64,000 nt of DNA from Pseudomonas yamanorum (GTDB lineage: Bacteria > Pseudomonadota > Gammaproteobacteria > Pseudomonadales > Pseudomonadaceae). The stretch spans positions 83,537 to 147,536 of the forward strand of contig NZ_JACARE010000018.1 in NCBI RefSeq assembly GCF_013386765.1. Direction: 5' to 3'. Positions 27,343-39,770 of this stretch are shown here, in pieces. Below the pieces are notes generated by a model. It made no database searches. It was not told where the DNA came from and worked only from the letters and a program-made list of their open reading frames with translations. A program made the translations under genes and the position numbers. How positions within the stretch are numbered: position 1 is the first letter of the stretch; each line of letters starts with the position of its first letter.

Positions 27343-29652
27343 TCAGTTCCATTCTTTCCCTTCTAACAATGGAAACAGGAGTGTGAACGTCGTGCCTTTA
27401 CCGACAACGCTCTCACAAAAGATCCGACCTTGATGTCGGTCAACTACAGCCTTGACCATCGTCAGCCCCAATCCTAAACCCTCCACATCCTTCACTGAAT
27501 CAAAGCGCCGATATTGAATGAACAAATCGGGCAAATCTTCAGGGGCAATACCTGGGCCTTGATCGCTGATCCGGCATCTCAGCCCTTGGTCCGAGCAATT
27601 CAAGCTCAAGGTTACCCTCGTTCCAGACGAGCTGTATTTGACAGCGTTTTCCAACAAATTGAACAAGGCACGGGTGAGCAGCGATTGATCCGCCCAGACC
27701 ATCTCGTCGCCGTCTTCATCCAGGTCGTGAACCAGCTGTATACCTTTCAACTGCGCGTGCACCGCGACTTGATCAAATGCATCCAGCACCAGCATGGCGA
27801 ACAGGCTGGGCTGGAACTGATAACCGTCAGATTCAGCTTTCGCCAGTTGCACGAATGATTCGGTCAGGTTGAGGGCACGGCGGACCTGTTGTTCGATCTG
27901 GGCAAATATCGGCGCGGCGCTGTCCTGGACATCCAACAAGGCGAGGATCGCCGAATGCGGCGCACGCAAGTCGTGGGACAGAAAGCGCAGCAAGGTTTCC
28001 CGCTGCTGCTGGGCGTCGCGCTCGATACTCAGGTCTGTGAGGCTCAGCAGCCAGCCCAGGGCCACGTCACCGTCTGCGGGTAGCAGTGGGGCCAGGTCGA
28101 GGCGCAGGCTGCGATTCAGGGTGTCACGAAACTCGATGATTTCCAGCGCCGCCAGGGCAGGGCGAAAGCCGCCCTGCAGCGGTGGATAACCCAAAGCGGC
28201 GAGCTGTTCCAACAGATTTTCAGCCGCCAGTTCGTTGCCGAACACATCACGGGCGATCCGGTTGGCCAGCAGGATATTGCCCTTGGGGTCGGTAATCAAA
28301 GTCGCTACAGGCAAACACTCCAGGCCATCGGCCATAAAGCGTCGAGTGTCCCGAGTACGGCTGACCGCCTGTTCAAGGGCGAAGATTCGTCCCTGCAATA
28401 CATCGCCCTGGCTGGCGGGCGCCCGGCGGCGCTCAGGGAGTACTTTGGGCTCGTTGTCCAGGCGTGCCAGTTCCCAGCCGAAGTAGGCCAGGATCACGCT
28501 CAGGCGCCGCCAGTTCCAGATCAGGTAGCTGAGTAGCATGCCAATCAGACTCGCCGCCGGCGACCACCAATGGCCCAGGCGCAACAGGCCCCATGAACCG
28601 AGAAGCGCGGCGACCATGCAACCGAGGGTCAGCCACAGGGCATAACGCGGGCGAAGTAGCAGAAGGCCCAATAACAAGGCGACCATCGCGGTGGCCAGCA
28701 GCGTTGTCATCCACACGGGCAGATCGACGATGCTGCGCCCTTGCAGCAAGCCATTGAGGATGTTTGCCTGGATCTCCACGCCCGGCGTGGTACCGACGCT
28801 GGCCGACAGCGGCGTGACATAACGGTCGCCCATGCCCGGTGCAGTAGCGCCGATCAGGATCAAGCGATCGCGCAGCAGCTCGGGCGGCACCTCCCCACGT
28901 AATACGCTGGTATACGGCACGCTGGGGAAGCCGGCGCCACTTGCAATGAAAGGAATTCGAATGACATTTTCCCGCTGCCAGTTGGCGCTGTCCGATGGAC
29001 CAGGCGCGCCCGGCATCACGGATTGCTGGCCGCTCAGTTCAAAGGCCAGCCAGGCGAGCTGCGGCGTCATATTCCCTGGCGGACCTTCGCGCAAATACAG
29101 GCTTCGAACGATACCGTCACTGTCCGCTTCTACATTGATATGGCCGACACTCCTGGCGCAGTCACGCAGCGGCAGCACAGGCAGGATTTGCGCCACAGGC
29201 TGGCCATAGCGGGGCGTGCCTTCACGGATCAAGGGCAACAGGACGGTCCCGGCATTGCACATCGCCTCGGCCAGGCGCAGGTCATTCGCCGGCTCCCGGG
29301 CGGGCTCGCTGAAGATCACATCAAACAGAATGCCTGCAGGCTTGGCCGCAGTCAGCCTATCCAGAAGGTCGGCATGTACGCGCCGGGACCACGGCCACTG
29401 GCCGAGTTCTTTCAGGCTTCGGTCATCAATGGTTACCAGCAGGATGCGGGGATCCACCGACAACGGTGCCAGGCGACGCAGGCTGTCATACAACAGATTA
29501 TTGAGGGCCAGACCTGGGCTCAGCGACAGAAACGCCGTGATGGGCAACAGCAAAAGGCTGACCCAAAGCCATTCGCGCACCAGCCCATTGAACAGCCGCT
29601 GCGCCTGAGTCGGCTGGCGCTTTTCAGCCCTGTGCCACAGCCTCACCGGCAC
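27343..29652 (-). CDS. CHASE2-domain transmembrane sensor histidine kinase
   Basis: This 769-aa inner-membrane sensor kinase has TM1 at about residues 29-50 and a periplasmic CHASE2 sensor at about 51-310 (ILLVTIDDRSLKELGQWPW; GVEIQANILNGLL). Three tightly spaced TM helices lie at about 314-384 and a PAS-like domain at about 435-540 (LPVATLITDPKGNILLANR). The HisKA domain has the phospho-acceptor H560 in FLSHDLRAP. The ATPase domain has N665/N669 (NLLENAVKYS), DQGPGIAPEDL and GLGLGLTMVKAVV. It starts with GTG 12 bp after the FecR-domain gene. The divergent OmpR-type regulator at 31354 is the likely partner. The signal is unknown. Confidence 0.9.
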   Translation of the reverse strand: MPVRLWHRAEKRQPTQAQRLFNGLVREWLWVSLLLLPITAFLSLSPGLALNNLLYDSLRRLAPLSVDPRILLVTIDDRSLKELGQWPWSRRVHADLLDRLTAAKPAGILFDVIFSEPAREPANDLRLAEAMCNAGTVLLPLIREGTPRYGQPVAQILPVLPLRDCARSVGHINVEADSDGIVRSLYLREGPPGNMTPQLAWLAFELSGQQSVMPGAPGPSDSANWQRENVIRIPFIASGAGFPSVPYTSVLRGEVPPELLRDRLILIGATAPGMGDRYVTPLSASVGTTPGVEIQANILNGLLQGRSIVDLPVWMTTLLATAMVALLLGLLLLRPRYALWLTLGCMVAALLGSWGLLRLGHWWSPAASLIGMLLSYLIWNWRRLSVILAYFGWELARLDNEPKVLPERRRAPASQGDVLQGRIFALEQAVSRTRDTRRFMADGLECLPVATLITDPKGNILLANRIARDVFGNELAAENLLEQLAALGYPPLQGGFRPALAALEIIEFRDTLNRSLRLDLAPLLPADGDVALGWLLSLTDLSIERDAQQQRETLLRFLSHDLRAPHSAILALLDVQDSAAPIFAQIEQQVRRALNLTESFVQLAKAESDGYQFQPSLFAMLVLDAFDQVAVHAQLKGIQLVHDLDEDGDEMVWADQSLLTRALFNLLENAVKYSSSGTRVTLSLNCSDQGLRCRISDQGPGIAPEDLPDLFIQYRRFDSVKDVEGLGLGLTMVKAVVDRHQGRIFCESVVGKGTTFTLLFPLLEGKEWN

Positions 29653-29664
29653 GCTTCCGAAGCG

Positions 29665-30651
29665 CTATTGCACACGCGTCGCAGGCGGGTAATAGAAGAT
29701 GTCATAGACGCCGGTTTCTCCCTCCAGCCCGTGTTCATCATAGGCCGACAAGCGAACGTGATAGAACGATGCTTTCAGCCCAGTGAAGCGCATTTGTGGC
29801 TTATCGGAGAAGTTTTCCTGCTTGATATTCAGAAACTCCTTATCGGTCGCGACCTGAGCCCTGTACCGCTGGGCACCGGCCAATGGCCGCAGGAACAGAG
29901 TCCAGACAGGCGCGTCACCCTTTTGGCCGTCCTGGCCGACCAGCCGCGGTGCATCAAGCAGTTCCACGGGTTTGAGTTCACCTTGTTTCTTGAACGCCAG
30001 GCCCTGCCGGGCACCGACCTTCACTTCACCCGCCACCGGACCGGTAATGGGTTTTTTCTTGATGGGACGCGGGGTGGCTGGAGCATCATCACGATTGACC
30101 GCCACTTGCCCATTGAGCACTTCCACCAGCGATTGTTCGCCATCGTTGCGCACACGGAAATGCGTACCGCGTACACCCAGGACGCCCACCGGGGTCATGA
30201 TCTGGAAACGGTCATAGTCGCTGGCACGCTTGATCACGTAAGCCTCGACCTGACCTTCTTCAAGAATGACCTGGGGGATGGATTGTTCTTCGACCAGATG
30301 CAGCCGGACCTGGGAGCTGGACGGCAAGACAATACGCGAACCGTCCCCCAGCAACAGGCTGACAAACGCCGCCGGTGAGGTTTTTACGCTCTCTTGTTCA
30401 TCGATGAGCATGCCTTCTTCCAGGACAGTGGAAACACCCTTGGCATCCAGTTTCCAGGCTTCACCCGTCAAGTGCTGCACCACCGCCGGAAGAGGCTGAG
30501 CGCGGCACATCCGGTTGTCGTCAATGTAAGGCGCGCGGGGAGGGGCGGGACGTGCCAAGGCCGGCAGACTCACTACGCCAAGCGTAACGATCAATCCAGA
30601 ACCCAACAGGGTAGAAACGGCAAAGCGGAATCGGCACGGGAAAAAGGTCAT
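29665..30651 (-). CDS. Periplasmic FecR-domain protein
   Basis: This 328-aa exported protein has a signal peptide (about 1-34, ending PALARP). A FecR domain follows at about 60-170 (LLGDGSRIVLPSSSQVRL, then FQIMTPVGVLGVRGTHFRV and VEVLNGQVAVN). The C-terminal part (about 235-325) is fibronectin-III-like (RYRAQVATDKEF, FYHVRLSAYDEHGLEG). It has no TM beyond the signal, unlike true FecR anti-sigma factors. The ATG at 30651 is preferred over a TTG four codons upstream. It sits 12 bp upstream of the CHASE2 kinase, so it may bind the CHASE2 domain or the cell wall; that is inference. Confidence 0.88.
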   Translation of the reverse strand: MTFFPCRFRFAVSTLLGSGLIVTLGVVSLPALARPAPPRAPYIDDNRMCRAQPLPAVVQHLTGEAWKLDAKGVSTVLEEGMLIDEQESVKTSPAAFVSLLLGDGSRIVLPSSSQVRLHLVEEQSIPQVILEEGQVEAYVIKRASDYDRFQIMTPVGVLGVRGTHFRVRNDGEQSLVEVLNGQVAVNRDDAPATPRPIKKKPITGPVAGEVKVGARQGLAFKKQGELKPVELLDAPRLVGQDGQKGDAPVWTLFLRPLAGAQRYRAQVATDKEFLNIKQENFSDKPQMRFTGLKASFYHVRLSAYDEHGLEGETGVYDIFYYPPATRVQ

Positions 30652-30928
30652 GGCGCTCGTCAAGATTCTAGTTCTAATGGGGCATCAGAAAGCACGTTCA
30701 GGAAGCGTCTTACAGCGGGAAGACCTTGAGTACCGTCTACGATACTCGATGAGGTATCGCGGTCGATAGCCGAAATGTCTGGGGAGTGGGATCCATGCTG
30801 AAGATGACACGTCCCTGTGTCGGAGCACTTCCCTCGCCCCAATCCGTGTGTCATCCAGCGACAGCGAATTTACCTACAACATAGGTGCATCGGATCGATT
30901 CGCAACATTTGTTCAGATTTGGCGGTAC

Positions 30929-31180
30929 TTAAAATACCCAGCGTTGGGTCTGCTGCTGTTCGCGGAGCTGCTGAAACGGTGAGCTGGCGAAGCCCATACC
31001 ATCACCGGGCTCACTCAAGGTTTGACGCTCATCGAACGGCGCTGGTGTTACCGGCTTGGATGCGCCCACCGTTTCAGTCCCCAGGGTTGCCGCCACTACC
31101 ACCAACACCAGTCGTCCCCAAACACTAACCTTCTCCAGAACGGCCTCACGTCTCGAAACAGCATAAAACCAGATTGCCAT
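30929..31180 (-). CDS. Possible small exported protein upstream of the FecR gene
   Basis: This 83-aa frame has a basic N-terminus, a hydrophobic run (RLVLVVVAATLGTETVGA, about 23-40) that looks like a signal peptide or anchor, and a polar Gln-rich tail ending RWVF. AGGAAAAGGA lies just before the ATG at 31180. It is on the same strand as the FecR and CHASE2 genes but 277 bp upstream of FecR. I do not recognise the family. The mature part would be only about 43 aa. It could be an exported ligand or accessory peptide of the sensor system; it could also be a chance frame. Confidence 0.45.
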   Translation of the reverse strand: MAIWFYAVSRREAVLEKVSVWGRLVLVVVAATLGTETVGASKPVTPAPFDERQTLSEPGDGMGFASSPFQQLREQQQTQRWVF

Positions 31181-31275
31181 TGATCCTTTTCCTGAAGGTC
31201 TCGAGCCGGTATCTTCCCAGCTTGGGTATTGACGATTTCCAATGGCTTACGGCCATTTGATATCAGCGTACCGAG

Positions 31276-31318
31276 AGATTCAGAGGGCCTGAGAATCTGG
31301 CCATAATTGTTCAGATTC
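31276..31318. promoter_or_regulatory. Triple AGATTC half-site array upstream of the regulator gene
   Basis: AGATTC occurs at 31276-31281 and 31313-31318, with its complement GAATCT at 31293-31298. The last two form a 7-bp inverted repeat (GAATCTG/CAGATTC) with a 12-bp spacer. The array lies 36-78 bp before the response-regulator ATG and is a candidate binding site for it. Another AGATTC lies at 30663 beside the FecR start. Confidence 0.4.
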
Positions 31319-31353
31319 AACGCCCGCATTCTTCAATAAGAAAGGACCCTGCC

Positions 31354-32076
31354 ATGCGTGTCGCAATACTGGATGACGAACCTGCCGAACTGCGGCGGGT
31401 GGAACAGACACTGCGACAAATCCCCAGCGCTGCGGATCAGCCATGGACCCTGCACTGCTTCGAGCGTGGAGAAGACCTGCTACGCCAACTGCGCCGGGAA
31501 ACCTTCGACCTGCTGATCCTGGACTGGCAACTGCCCGACCTGAGCGGCCTGGCGTTGCTGCGCTGGACCCGCGAGCACATGGAAGCGCCACCTGCCGCCA
31601 TCATGCTCACCAGCCGCGATGCCGAGAGCGATATTGTCCAGGCGTTGAACAGTGGCGCGGATGATTACGTCAGCAAGCCGTTTCGCCCCAATGAACTGAA
31701 GGCACGGGTCAATGCCGTTCTGCGGCGCCACGGTTTGCAAAAGTCCGCGGCCAGTGAAGTGTTGACCTTCAACGACCTGACCTTTGATGATGCTGAACTC
31801 ACGGTGAGCAGGGCAGGGAAACCCATCAGCCTGACGGAACGTGAGTATCGCCTGGCTCGGTGCCTGTTCGAGAACCTGGCCCGGCCGTTGTCGCGGGAGT
31901 ACCTGTATGAGCGGTTTTGGACTCACGAGGAAATGGTGTCGTCACGGCCGCTGGATACGCATATTTATCGGCTGCGGAATAAGCTGGGACTGACAGCGGA
32001 TCGGGGTTGGCAGTTGCTGACGATTTATGGGTATGGATATCGGTTGGAGAGTGTAACGGCGGCTACCGAGGATTGA
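31354..32076 (+). CDS. OmpR/PhoB-type response regulator
   Basis: This 240-aa regulator has an N-terminal receiver domain with acidic pocket DDE (7-9), phospho-acceptor D57 (LLILDWQLPD), MLTSRD and the Lys of VSKPF. The C-terminal winged-helix DNA-binding domain (about 135-235) has LTEREYRLARCLFENL and RPLDTHIYRLRNKL. AAGAAAGGA precedes the ATG. It is divergent from the FecR-CHASE2 operon and convergent with gyrB, and is the obvious partner of the CHASE2 kinase. A parS-like site overlaps the region just after its stop codon. Confidence 0.9.
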   Translation: MRVAILDDEPAELRRVEQTLRQIPSAADQPWTLHCFERGEDLLRQLRRETFDLLILDWQLPDLSGLALLRWTREHMEAPPAAIMLTSRDAESDIVQALNSGADDYVSKPFRPNELKARVNAVLRRHGLQKSAASEVLTFNDLTFDDAELTVSRAGKPISLTEREYRLARCLFENLARPLSREYLYERFWTHEEMVSSRPLDTHIYRLRNKLGLTADRGWQLLTIYGYGYRLESVTAATED

Positions 32077-32078
32077 GA

Positions 32079-32094
32079 TGTTCCACGTGGAGCA
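32079..32094. other. parS-like centromere site (15/16)
   Basis: TGTTCCACGTGGAGCA differs from the consensus TGTTCCACGTGGAACA at one base. It lies just after the stop codon of the response regulator, 0.1 kb from the gyrB 3' end, and is expected to bind the ParB encoded at 46.8 kb. Confidence 0.75.
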
Positions 32095-32121
32095 TTTATA
32101 AAACCCCGTCTTCCACCCAAT

Positions 32122-32155
32122 AAAAAAGGCCAACGCTAAGCGTTGGCCTTTTTTG
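32122..32155. terminator. Bidirectional terminator between response regulator and gyrB
   Basis: A perfect 11-bp stem (aaggccaacgc/gcgttggcctt) with loop taa is flanked by A and T runs. It can end both the plus-strand regulator gene and the minus-strand dnaA-dnaN-recF-gyrB operon. Confidence 0.9.
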
Positions 32156-32173
32156 TTTTGCGCTACGACCTGA

Positions 32174-35705
<3,532 letters not shown>

Positions 35706-35725
35706 CTAGCTTCTGCTGAACATGA

Positions 35726-36829
35726 TTACAGGCGCATCGGCATGACAACGTAAGCCGAGTCATCGTTGTCGGATTCTTGTACCAGGGCGCTGCTGTTGGA
35801 GTCGGACAGGATCAAACGAACCTGTTCGGTGGTCATCACGCCCAGCACGTCGAGCAAATAGCTGACGTTAAAGCCGATTTCCAGGTTGCCGCCGTTGTAG
35901 TCGACGCCCACTTCTTCTTCCGCCTCTTCCTGCTCCGGGTTGTTCGCCTGGATTTTCAGTTGGCCGTTGGCCAATTGCAGGCGAATACCGCGGTACTTCT
36001 CGTTGGAAAGAATCGCAGTACGGCTGAACGCTTCACGCAGGGCCTGACGATCGCCGATCACCAGTTTGTCGCCACCTTTAGGCAGCACGCGCTCGTAATC
36101 CGGGAACTTGCCGTCAACCAGCTTGGACGTGAAGGTGAACTCGCCGGTGGTCGCGCGGATATGGTGCTGACCCAACACGATGCTGACATTGCCGTCCGGC
36201 TCGGTCAGCAAGCGGGCCAGTTCCAGGATACCTTTACGCGGCACGATAACCTGATGGCGATCCGGCTGACCGATATCGGCTTTCATCGAGCACATAGCCA
36301 GACGGTGACCGTCGGTGGCGACGGCGCGGATGATGCCTTCAGAGACTTCCAGCAGCATGCCGTTGAGGTAGTAACGCACGTCCTGCTGGGCCATGGCGAA
36401 GCTGGTGCGCTCGATCAAACGGCGCAGTCGGCTTTGCTCCAGGCTGCAGGTCAGCGAGCCAGGACCTTCTTCCACGGTCGGGAAGTCGTTGGCAGGCAAA
36501 GTCGACAGCGTGAAGCGGCTGCGACCGGCCTTCACCACCAGCTTCTGCTCATCAACCTTGATGTCGATCAGCGCGTCGTTGGGCAGGCTTTTGCAGATGT
36601 CCATCAGCTTGCGCGCCGGCACGGTGATCTCGCCCGGTTCGGCGGGCTCTTCCAGCTGGACACGGCCGACCAGCTCGACTTCCAGGTCGGTACCGGTCAA
36701 GGACAGTTGCTGGCCTTCTACAACCAGCAATACGTTGGAAAGCACCGGCAAGGTCTGTCGGCGCTCGACGACGCCTGCGACCAGTTGCAGGGGTTTCAAC
36801 AGGGCTTCGCGTTGAATGGTGAAATGCAT
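35726..36829 (-). CDS. dnaN: DNA polymerase III beta sliding clamp
   Basis: DnaN is the ring-shaped processivity clamp of DNA polymerase III. The 367-aa protein shows the three-domain clamp pattern, starting MHFTIQREALLKPLQLVAGV with RRQTLPVLSNVLL. It ends YVVMPMRL, the canonical clamp C-terminus that forms part of the binding cleft. It lies 39 bp after dnaA and 20 bp before recF in the dnaA-dnaN-recF-gyrB operon. Confidence 0.98.
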   Translation of the reverse strand: MHFTIQREALLKPLQLVAGVVERRQTLPVLSNVLLVVEGQQLSLTGTDLEVELVGRVQLEEPAEPGEITVPARKLMDICKSLPNDALIDIKVDEQKLVVKAGRSRFTLSTLPANDFPTVEEGPGSLTCSLEQSRLRRLIERTSFAMAQQDVRYYLNGMLLEVSEGIIRAVATDGHRLAMCSMKADIGQPDRHQVIVPRKGILELARLLTEPDGNVSIVLGQHHIRATTGEFTFTSKLVDGKFPDYERVLPKGGDKLVIGDRQALREAFSRTAILSNEKYRGIRLQLANGQLKIQANNPEQEEAEEEVGVDYNGGNLEIGFNVSYLLDVLGVMTTEQVRLILSDSNSSALVQESDNDDSAYVVMPMRL

Positions 36830-36868
36830 GGTCTAGTCCCTTGCCTTAATAAGCTGCGCTGGTGTTCA

Positions 36869-38389
36869 TCAAGTAGTCAGTGTACGCAGCAGGTTCTTGT
36901 AGTCCTCGCGAATATCCGCGTCGGATTCCTTAAGTTCGTTGATCTTGCGGCACGCGTGCAAGACCGTGGTGTGGTCGCGACCGCCAAACACATCACCAAT
37001 TTCCGGCAGGCTATGGTTGGTCAGCTCTTTGGAGAGCGCCATCGCCACCTGACGGGGACGTGCCACCGAGCGCGAACGGCGCTTGGACAGCAGGTCGGAA
37101 ATCTTGATCTTGTAGTACTCGGCCACGGTGCGCTGGATGTTATCCACACTCACCAGCTTGTCTTGCAACGCCAGCAGGTCTTTCAGGGATTCGCGAATCA
37201 GCTCGATGGTGATGTCGCGGCCCATGAAGTGCGAGTGAGCGATGACCCGCTTGAGCGCGCCTTCCAGCTCACGCACGTTGGAACGAATGCGCTGGGCGAT
37301 GAAGAACGCGGCGTCATGAGGCAGATCGACTTTAGCCTGGTCGGCCTTCTTCATCAGGATTGCGACGCGGGTTTCCAGCTCCGGCGGCTCTACCGCAACG
37401 GTCAGGCCCCAGCCGAAGCGCGACTTCAGACGCTCTTCCAGACCTTCGATTTCCTTCGGATAGCGGTCACTGGTCAAGATGACCTGTTGGCCGCCTTCGA
37501 GCAGTGCGTTGAACGTGTGGAAAAACTCTTCCTGGGAACGTTCCTTGCGGGCGAAGAATTGAATGTCATCGATGAGCAAGGCATCAACGGAACGGTAGAA
37601 CCGTTTGAACTCGTTGATTGCGTTGAGCTGCAGCGCCTTGACCATGTCGGCCACGAAGCGCTCCGAGTGCAGGTACACAACCTTGGCGTTCGGGTTCTTC
37701 TTTAACAGGTGGTTACCCACAGCGTGCATCAAGTGAGTTTTACCCAAGCCAACGCCGCCATAAAGGAAGAGCGGGTTGTAACCGTGCTTGGGGTTGTCGG
37801 CGACCTGCCAGGCAGCCGCACGGGCCAACTGGTTGGATTTACCTTCGACAAAGTTCTCAAAGGTGAACGTGCGGTTCAGGTAACTGGTGTGCTTGAGCGC
37901 ACCTTCTACCTGGACGGTGCGCTGTTCAGCACGAACCGGAGCCTGTTGGGAGCTGGCGCCGGCCATTGGGTCAAAGCTGTCGCGGGACGGCTCTTCATTT
38001 ATAGGCGCGTTTTTCTGCGACGAGGATTTCGAAGGCGTCTGGGCAACCGGTGCTGGCGAGTTATTAACAGGTGCCGCCGCAGCCTGAGCCTGCGAAGCAC
38101 TCGCTGCCAGCGGTGCATTCGGCGCAGCACGAGGTGCCGAGCTGCGTTTGCTGCCTATTAATAAGGAGAGTACCGGAGCAAGCCCGTTGCCGTGTTCGTC
38201 GAGCAATTCGAGAACGCGGCTCAGGTATTTCTCGTTGACCCAGTCTAGAACAAAACGATTGGGTGCGTAGACACGCAACTCGTCGCCTTCGGCTTCGACC
38301 TGTAGCGGACGGATCCAGGTGTTGAATTGCTGGGCAGGCAGCTCATCGCGCAAAAGCTCCACGCACTGCTGCCAAAGTTCCACTGACAC
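36869..38389 (-). CDS. dnaA: Chromosomal replication initiator DnaA
   Basis: DnaA binds TTATCCACA boxes and melts the origin. The 506-aa protein has an N-terminal oligomerisation domain (1-80), a low-complexity Ala/Pro/Ser linker (about 82-155) and the AAA+ domain (P-loop GGVGLGKT at 211-218; LLIDDIQFF). The C-terminal box-binding domain carries the signature [16 protein letters not shown]. The start is GTG at 38389 ([13 protein letters not shown]), with AGGGGAT about 8 nt upstream. A perfect DnaA box lies inside the gene at 37140. Confidence 0.98.
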   Translation of the reverse strand: MSVELWQQCVELLRDELPAQQFNTWIRPLQVEAEGDELRVYAPNRFVLDWVNEKYLSRVLELLDEHGNGLAPVLSLLIGSKRSSAPRAAPNAPLAASASQAQAAAAPVNNSPAPVAQTPSKSSSQKNAPINEEPSRDSFDPMAGASSQQAPVRAEQRTVQVEGALKHTSYLNRTFTFENFVEGKSNQLARAAAWQVADNPKHGYNPLFLYGGVGLGKTHLMHAVGNHLLKKNPNAKVVYLHSERFVADMVKALQLNAINEFKRFYRSVDALLIDDIQFFARKERSQEEFFHTFNALLEGGQQVILTSDRYPKEIEGLEERLKSRFGWGLTVAVEPPELETRVAILMKKADQAKVDLPHDAAFFIAQRIRSNVRELEGALKRVIAHSHFMGRDITIELIRESLKDLLALQDKLVSVDNIQRTVAEYYKIKISDLLSKRRSRSVARPRQVAMALSKELTNHSLPEIGDVFGGRDHTTVLHACRKINELKESDADIREDYKNLLRTLTT

Positions 38390-38885
38390 GGATATCCCCT
38401 AAGTTGAAAGCCGGTGAGGCAAAAACAGCCGCCATTGTAGCGGCCAGCCGTCCACTTATCCACATGTAGGTTGCTCACAGGGTGCCAAGAATCAATGCCT
38501 TAACCGTAAAAAAGGCGACAAATGGTCTGTGCATAAGCTCTGTGGATAAGCGACCCTAAGCCCGTTGTACAAGTGGGGTCGAAAGTCTGTGGGTAACTGG
38601 CCTGTGGATAAGTAGCCATTCCACACACAGCTTATCCGATAGCGCAGCACAGGCAGAGCACCGTTTCTCCCCCGTGTTGTCATTCTCTGTACATCACGTG
38701 GAATATGGGCTGAAGGTAGTTATCCACAGAAGATCGCCTCCCTAGCTTTTATAAGCTTTACAGAAAAGCTTTAAATAACTTCCTTCTTTATTTTTATATC
38801 TATGGCATTGCTCGTGAAAGCCGAACCGCACGGATTCGGTTCAAATGCCTCCAGAGATCTAATTAAAGGAAAAGCTGGTTGGAAA
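38390..38885. other. oriC: Chromosomal replication origin oriC (dnaA-rpmH intergenic)
   Basis: This 585-bp gap between dnaA and rpmH holds four perfect DnaA boxes: 38456 (+), 38541 (-), 38603 (-) and 38720 (+). A near-match TGTGGGTAA lies at 38588. An AT-rich unwinding candidate follows at about 38745-38810 (tttataagctttacag, cttctttatttttatatc), and a GAACCG/CGGTTC hairpin at 38823-38842. Genes diverge from this point on both sides. This is the known functional origin position in Pseudomonas. The rest of the gap carries the rpmH promoter. Confidence 0.95.
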
Positions 38886-38914
38886 TTGACCTAGAGGCTT
38901 GCTTTCTCTAGAAT
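38886..38914 (+). promoter_or_regulatory. Sigma70 promoter of rpmH-rnpA
   Basis: TTGACC (38886-38891) and TAGAAT (38909-38914) are exactly 17 bp apart, a near-consensus promoter. The start of transcription would be near 38921, about 55 nt before the rpmH ATG. Confidence 0.8.
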
Positions 38915-38974
38915 CGCCGGTCTCTTAAAACGGGGGCCATTCCGGCCCGTTGTGGACGAACCAGGTAACACGCC

Positions 38975-39109
38975 ATGAAACGTACTTTCCAACCAAGCAC
39001 CATCAAACGCGCCCGTACTCACGGCTTCCGTGCTCGCATGGCCACCAAGAACGGCCGTGCTGTCCTGTCGCGTCGCCGCGCCAAAGGTCGTGCGCGTCTG
39101 GCAGTTTGA
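38975..39109 (+). CDS. rpmH: 50S ribosomal protein L34
   Basis: This 44-aa, very basic protein reads [20 protein letters not shown] at its start and ends GRARLAV, a standard L34. It is the first gene to the right of oriC and is followed after 13 bp by rnpA. AGGT lies about 10 nt before the ATG. Confidence 0.98.
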   Translation: MKRTFQPSTIKRARTHGFRARMATKNGRAVLSRRRAKGRARLAV

Positions 39110-39122
39110 TAATCCGGTACTG

Positions 39123-39530
39123 GTGGTGAGTCAGGACTTCAGTCGGGAAAAGCGTCTGCTAACCCCCCGGCATTTCAAGGCAGTCTTTGACTCCCCCACC
39201 GGCAAGGTTCCGGGGAAAAATCTCCTGCTCCTTGCGCGTAACAACGATCTGGATCACCCCCGTCTCGGGTTGGTGATCGGCAAGAAGAGCGTAAAGCTCT
39301 CCGTTGAGCGCAATCGCCTCAAGCGTCTGATGCGCGAATCGTTTCGCCTCCACCAGGAGACTCTGGTTGGTTGGGATATTGTTATCGTCGCGCGCAAAGG
39401 CTTGGGGGACGTAGAAAACCCCGAATTGATTCAGCATTTCGGCAAGCTCTGGAAACGTTTGGCTCGTACCAACAAGCCAACACCAGCTGTCAGCACCGAA
39501 ACTGTAGGGGTAGACAGTACTGATGCGTAA
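39123..39530 (+). CDS. rnpA: Ribonuclease P protein component
   Basis: RnpA is the protein cofactor of RNase P, which trims tRNA 5' ends. The 135-aa basic protein has the RNR signature [15 protein letters not shown] and the fold-defining [20 protein letters not shown]. The start is taken as GTG at 39123 ([13 protein letters not shown]), giving the 135-aa length of PA5569; the frame is open upstream through rpmH. It overlaps yidD by 8 nt. Confidence 0.95.
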   Translation: MVSQDFSREKRLLTPRHFKAVFDSPTGKVPGKNLLLLARNNDLDHPRLGLVIGKKSVKLSVERNRLKRLMRESFRLHQETLVGWDIVIVARKGLGDVENPELIQHFGKLWKRLARTNKPTPAVSTETVGVDSTDA

Positions 39531-39768
39531 ACTGGCACTCGTTCCGATCCAGTTTTACCGCTATGCCATTAGTCCCCTGATGGCAAATCACTGTCGTTTC
39601 TACCCCAGTTGTTCCTGCTACGCGTTGGAAGCCATAGAAAATCATGGCCTTCTGCGCGGTGGCTGGCTGACCTTTCGTCGTTTAGGTCGCTGTCATCCGT
39701 GGAATCCCGGTGGTTATGACCCGGTTCCACCTATCCCTACCTCCCGTTCTTCTTCGATGGCCGAGTAA
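39523..39768 (+). CDS. yidD: Membrane protein insertion efficiency factor YidD
   Basis: YidD helps YidC-dependent insertion of inner-membrane proteins. The 81-aa protein has the family blocks [16 protein letters not shown] start, [19 protein letters not shown] with three Cys, and [17 protein letters not shown]. It lies between rnpA and yidC, overlapping the former by 8 nt and 2 bp before the latter. Confidence 0.96.
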   Translation: MRKLALVPIQFYRYAISPLMANHCRFYPSCSCYALEAIENHGLLRGGWLTFRRLGRCHPWNPGGYDPVPPIPTSRSSSMAE

Positions 39769-39770
39769 TC

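Noticed and set aside
31096..31329. 77-codon frame overlapping the possible exported peptide gene
   Set aside because: No good ribosome site, and its last third overlaps the better-supported 30929-31180 frame in another phase. It covers the regulator's promoter region.
35777..37705. 642-codon open frame across dnaN and dnaA, opposite strand
   Set aside because: It spans two certain genes in antisense, so it is a shadow.
38690..38705. CACGTGGAA half of parS inside oriC
   Set aside because: Five mismatches to the 16-mer; only one half-site.
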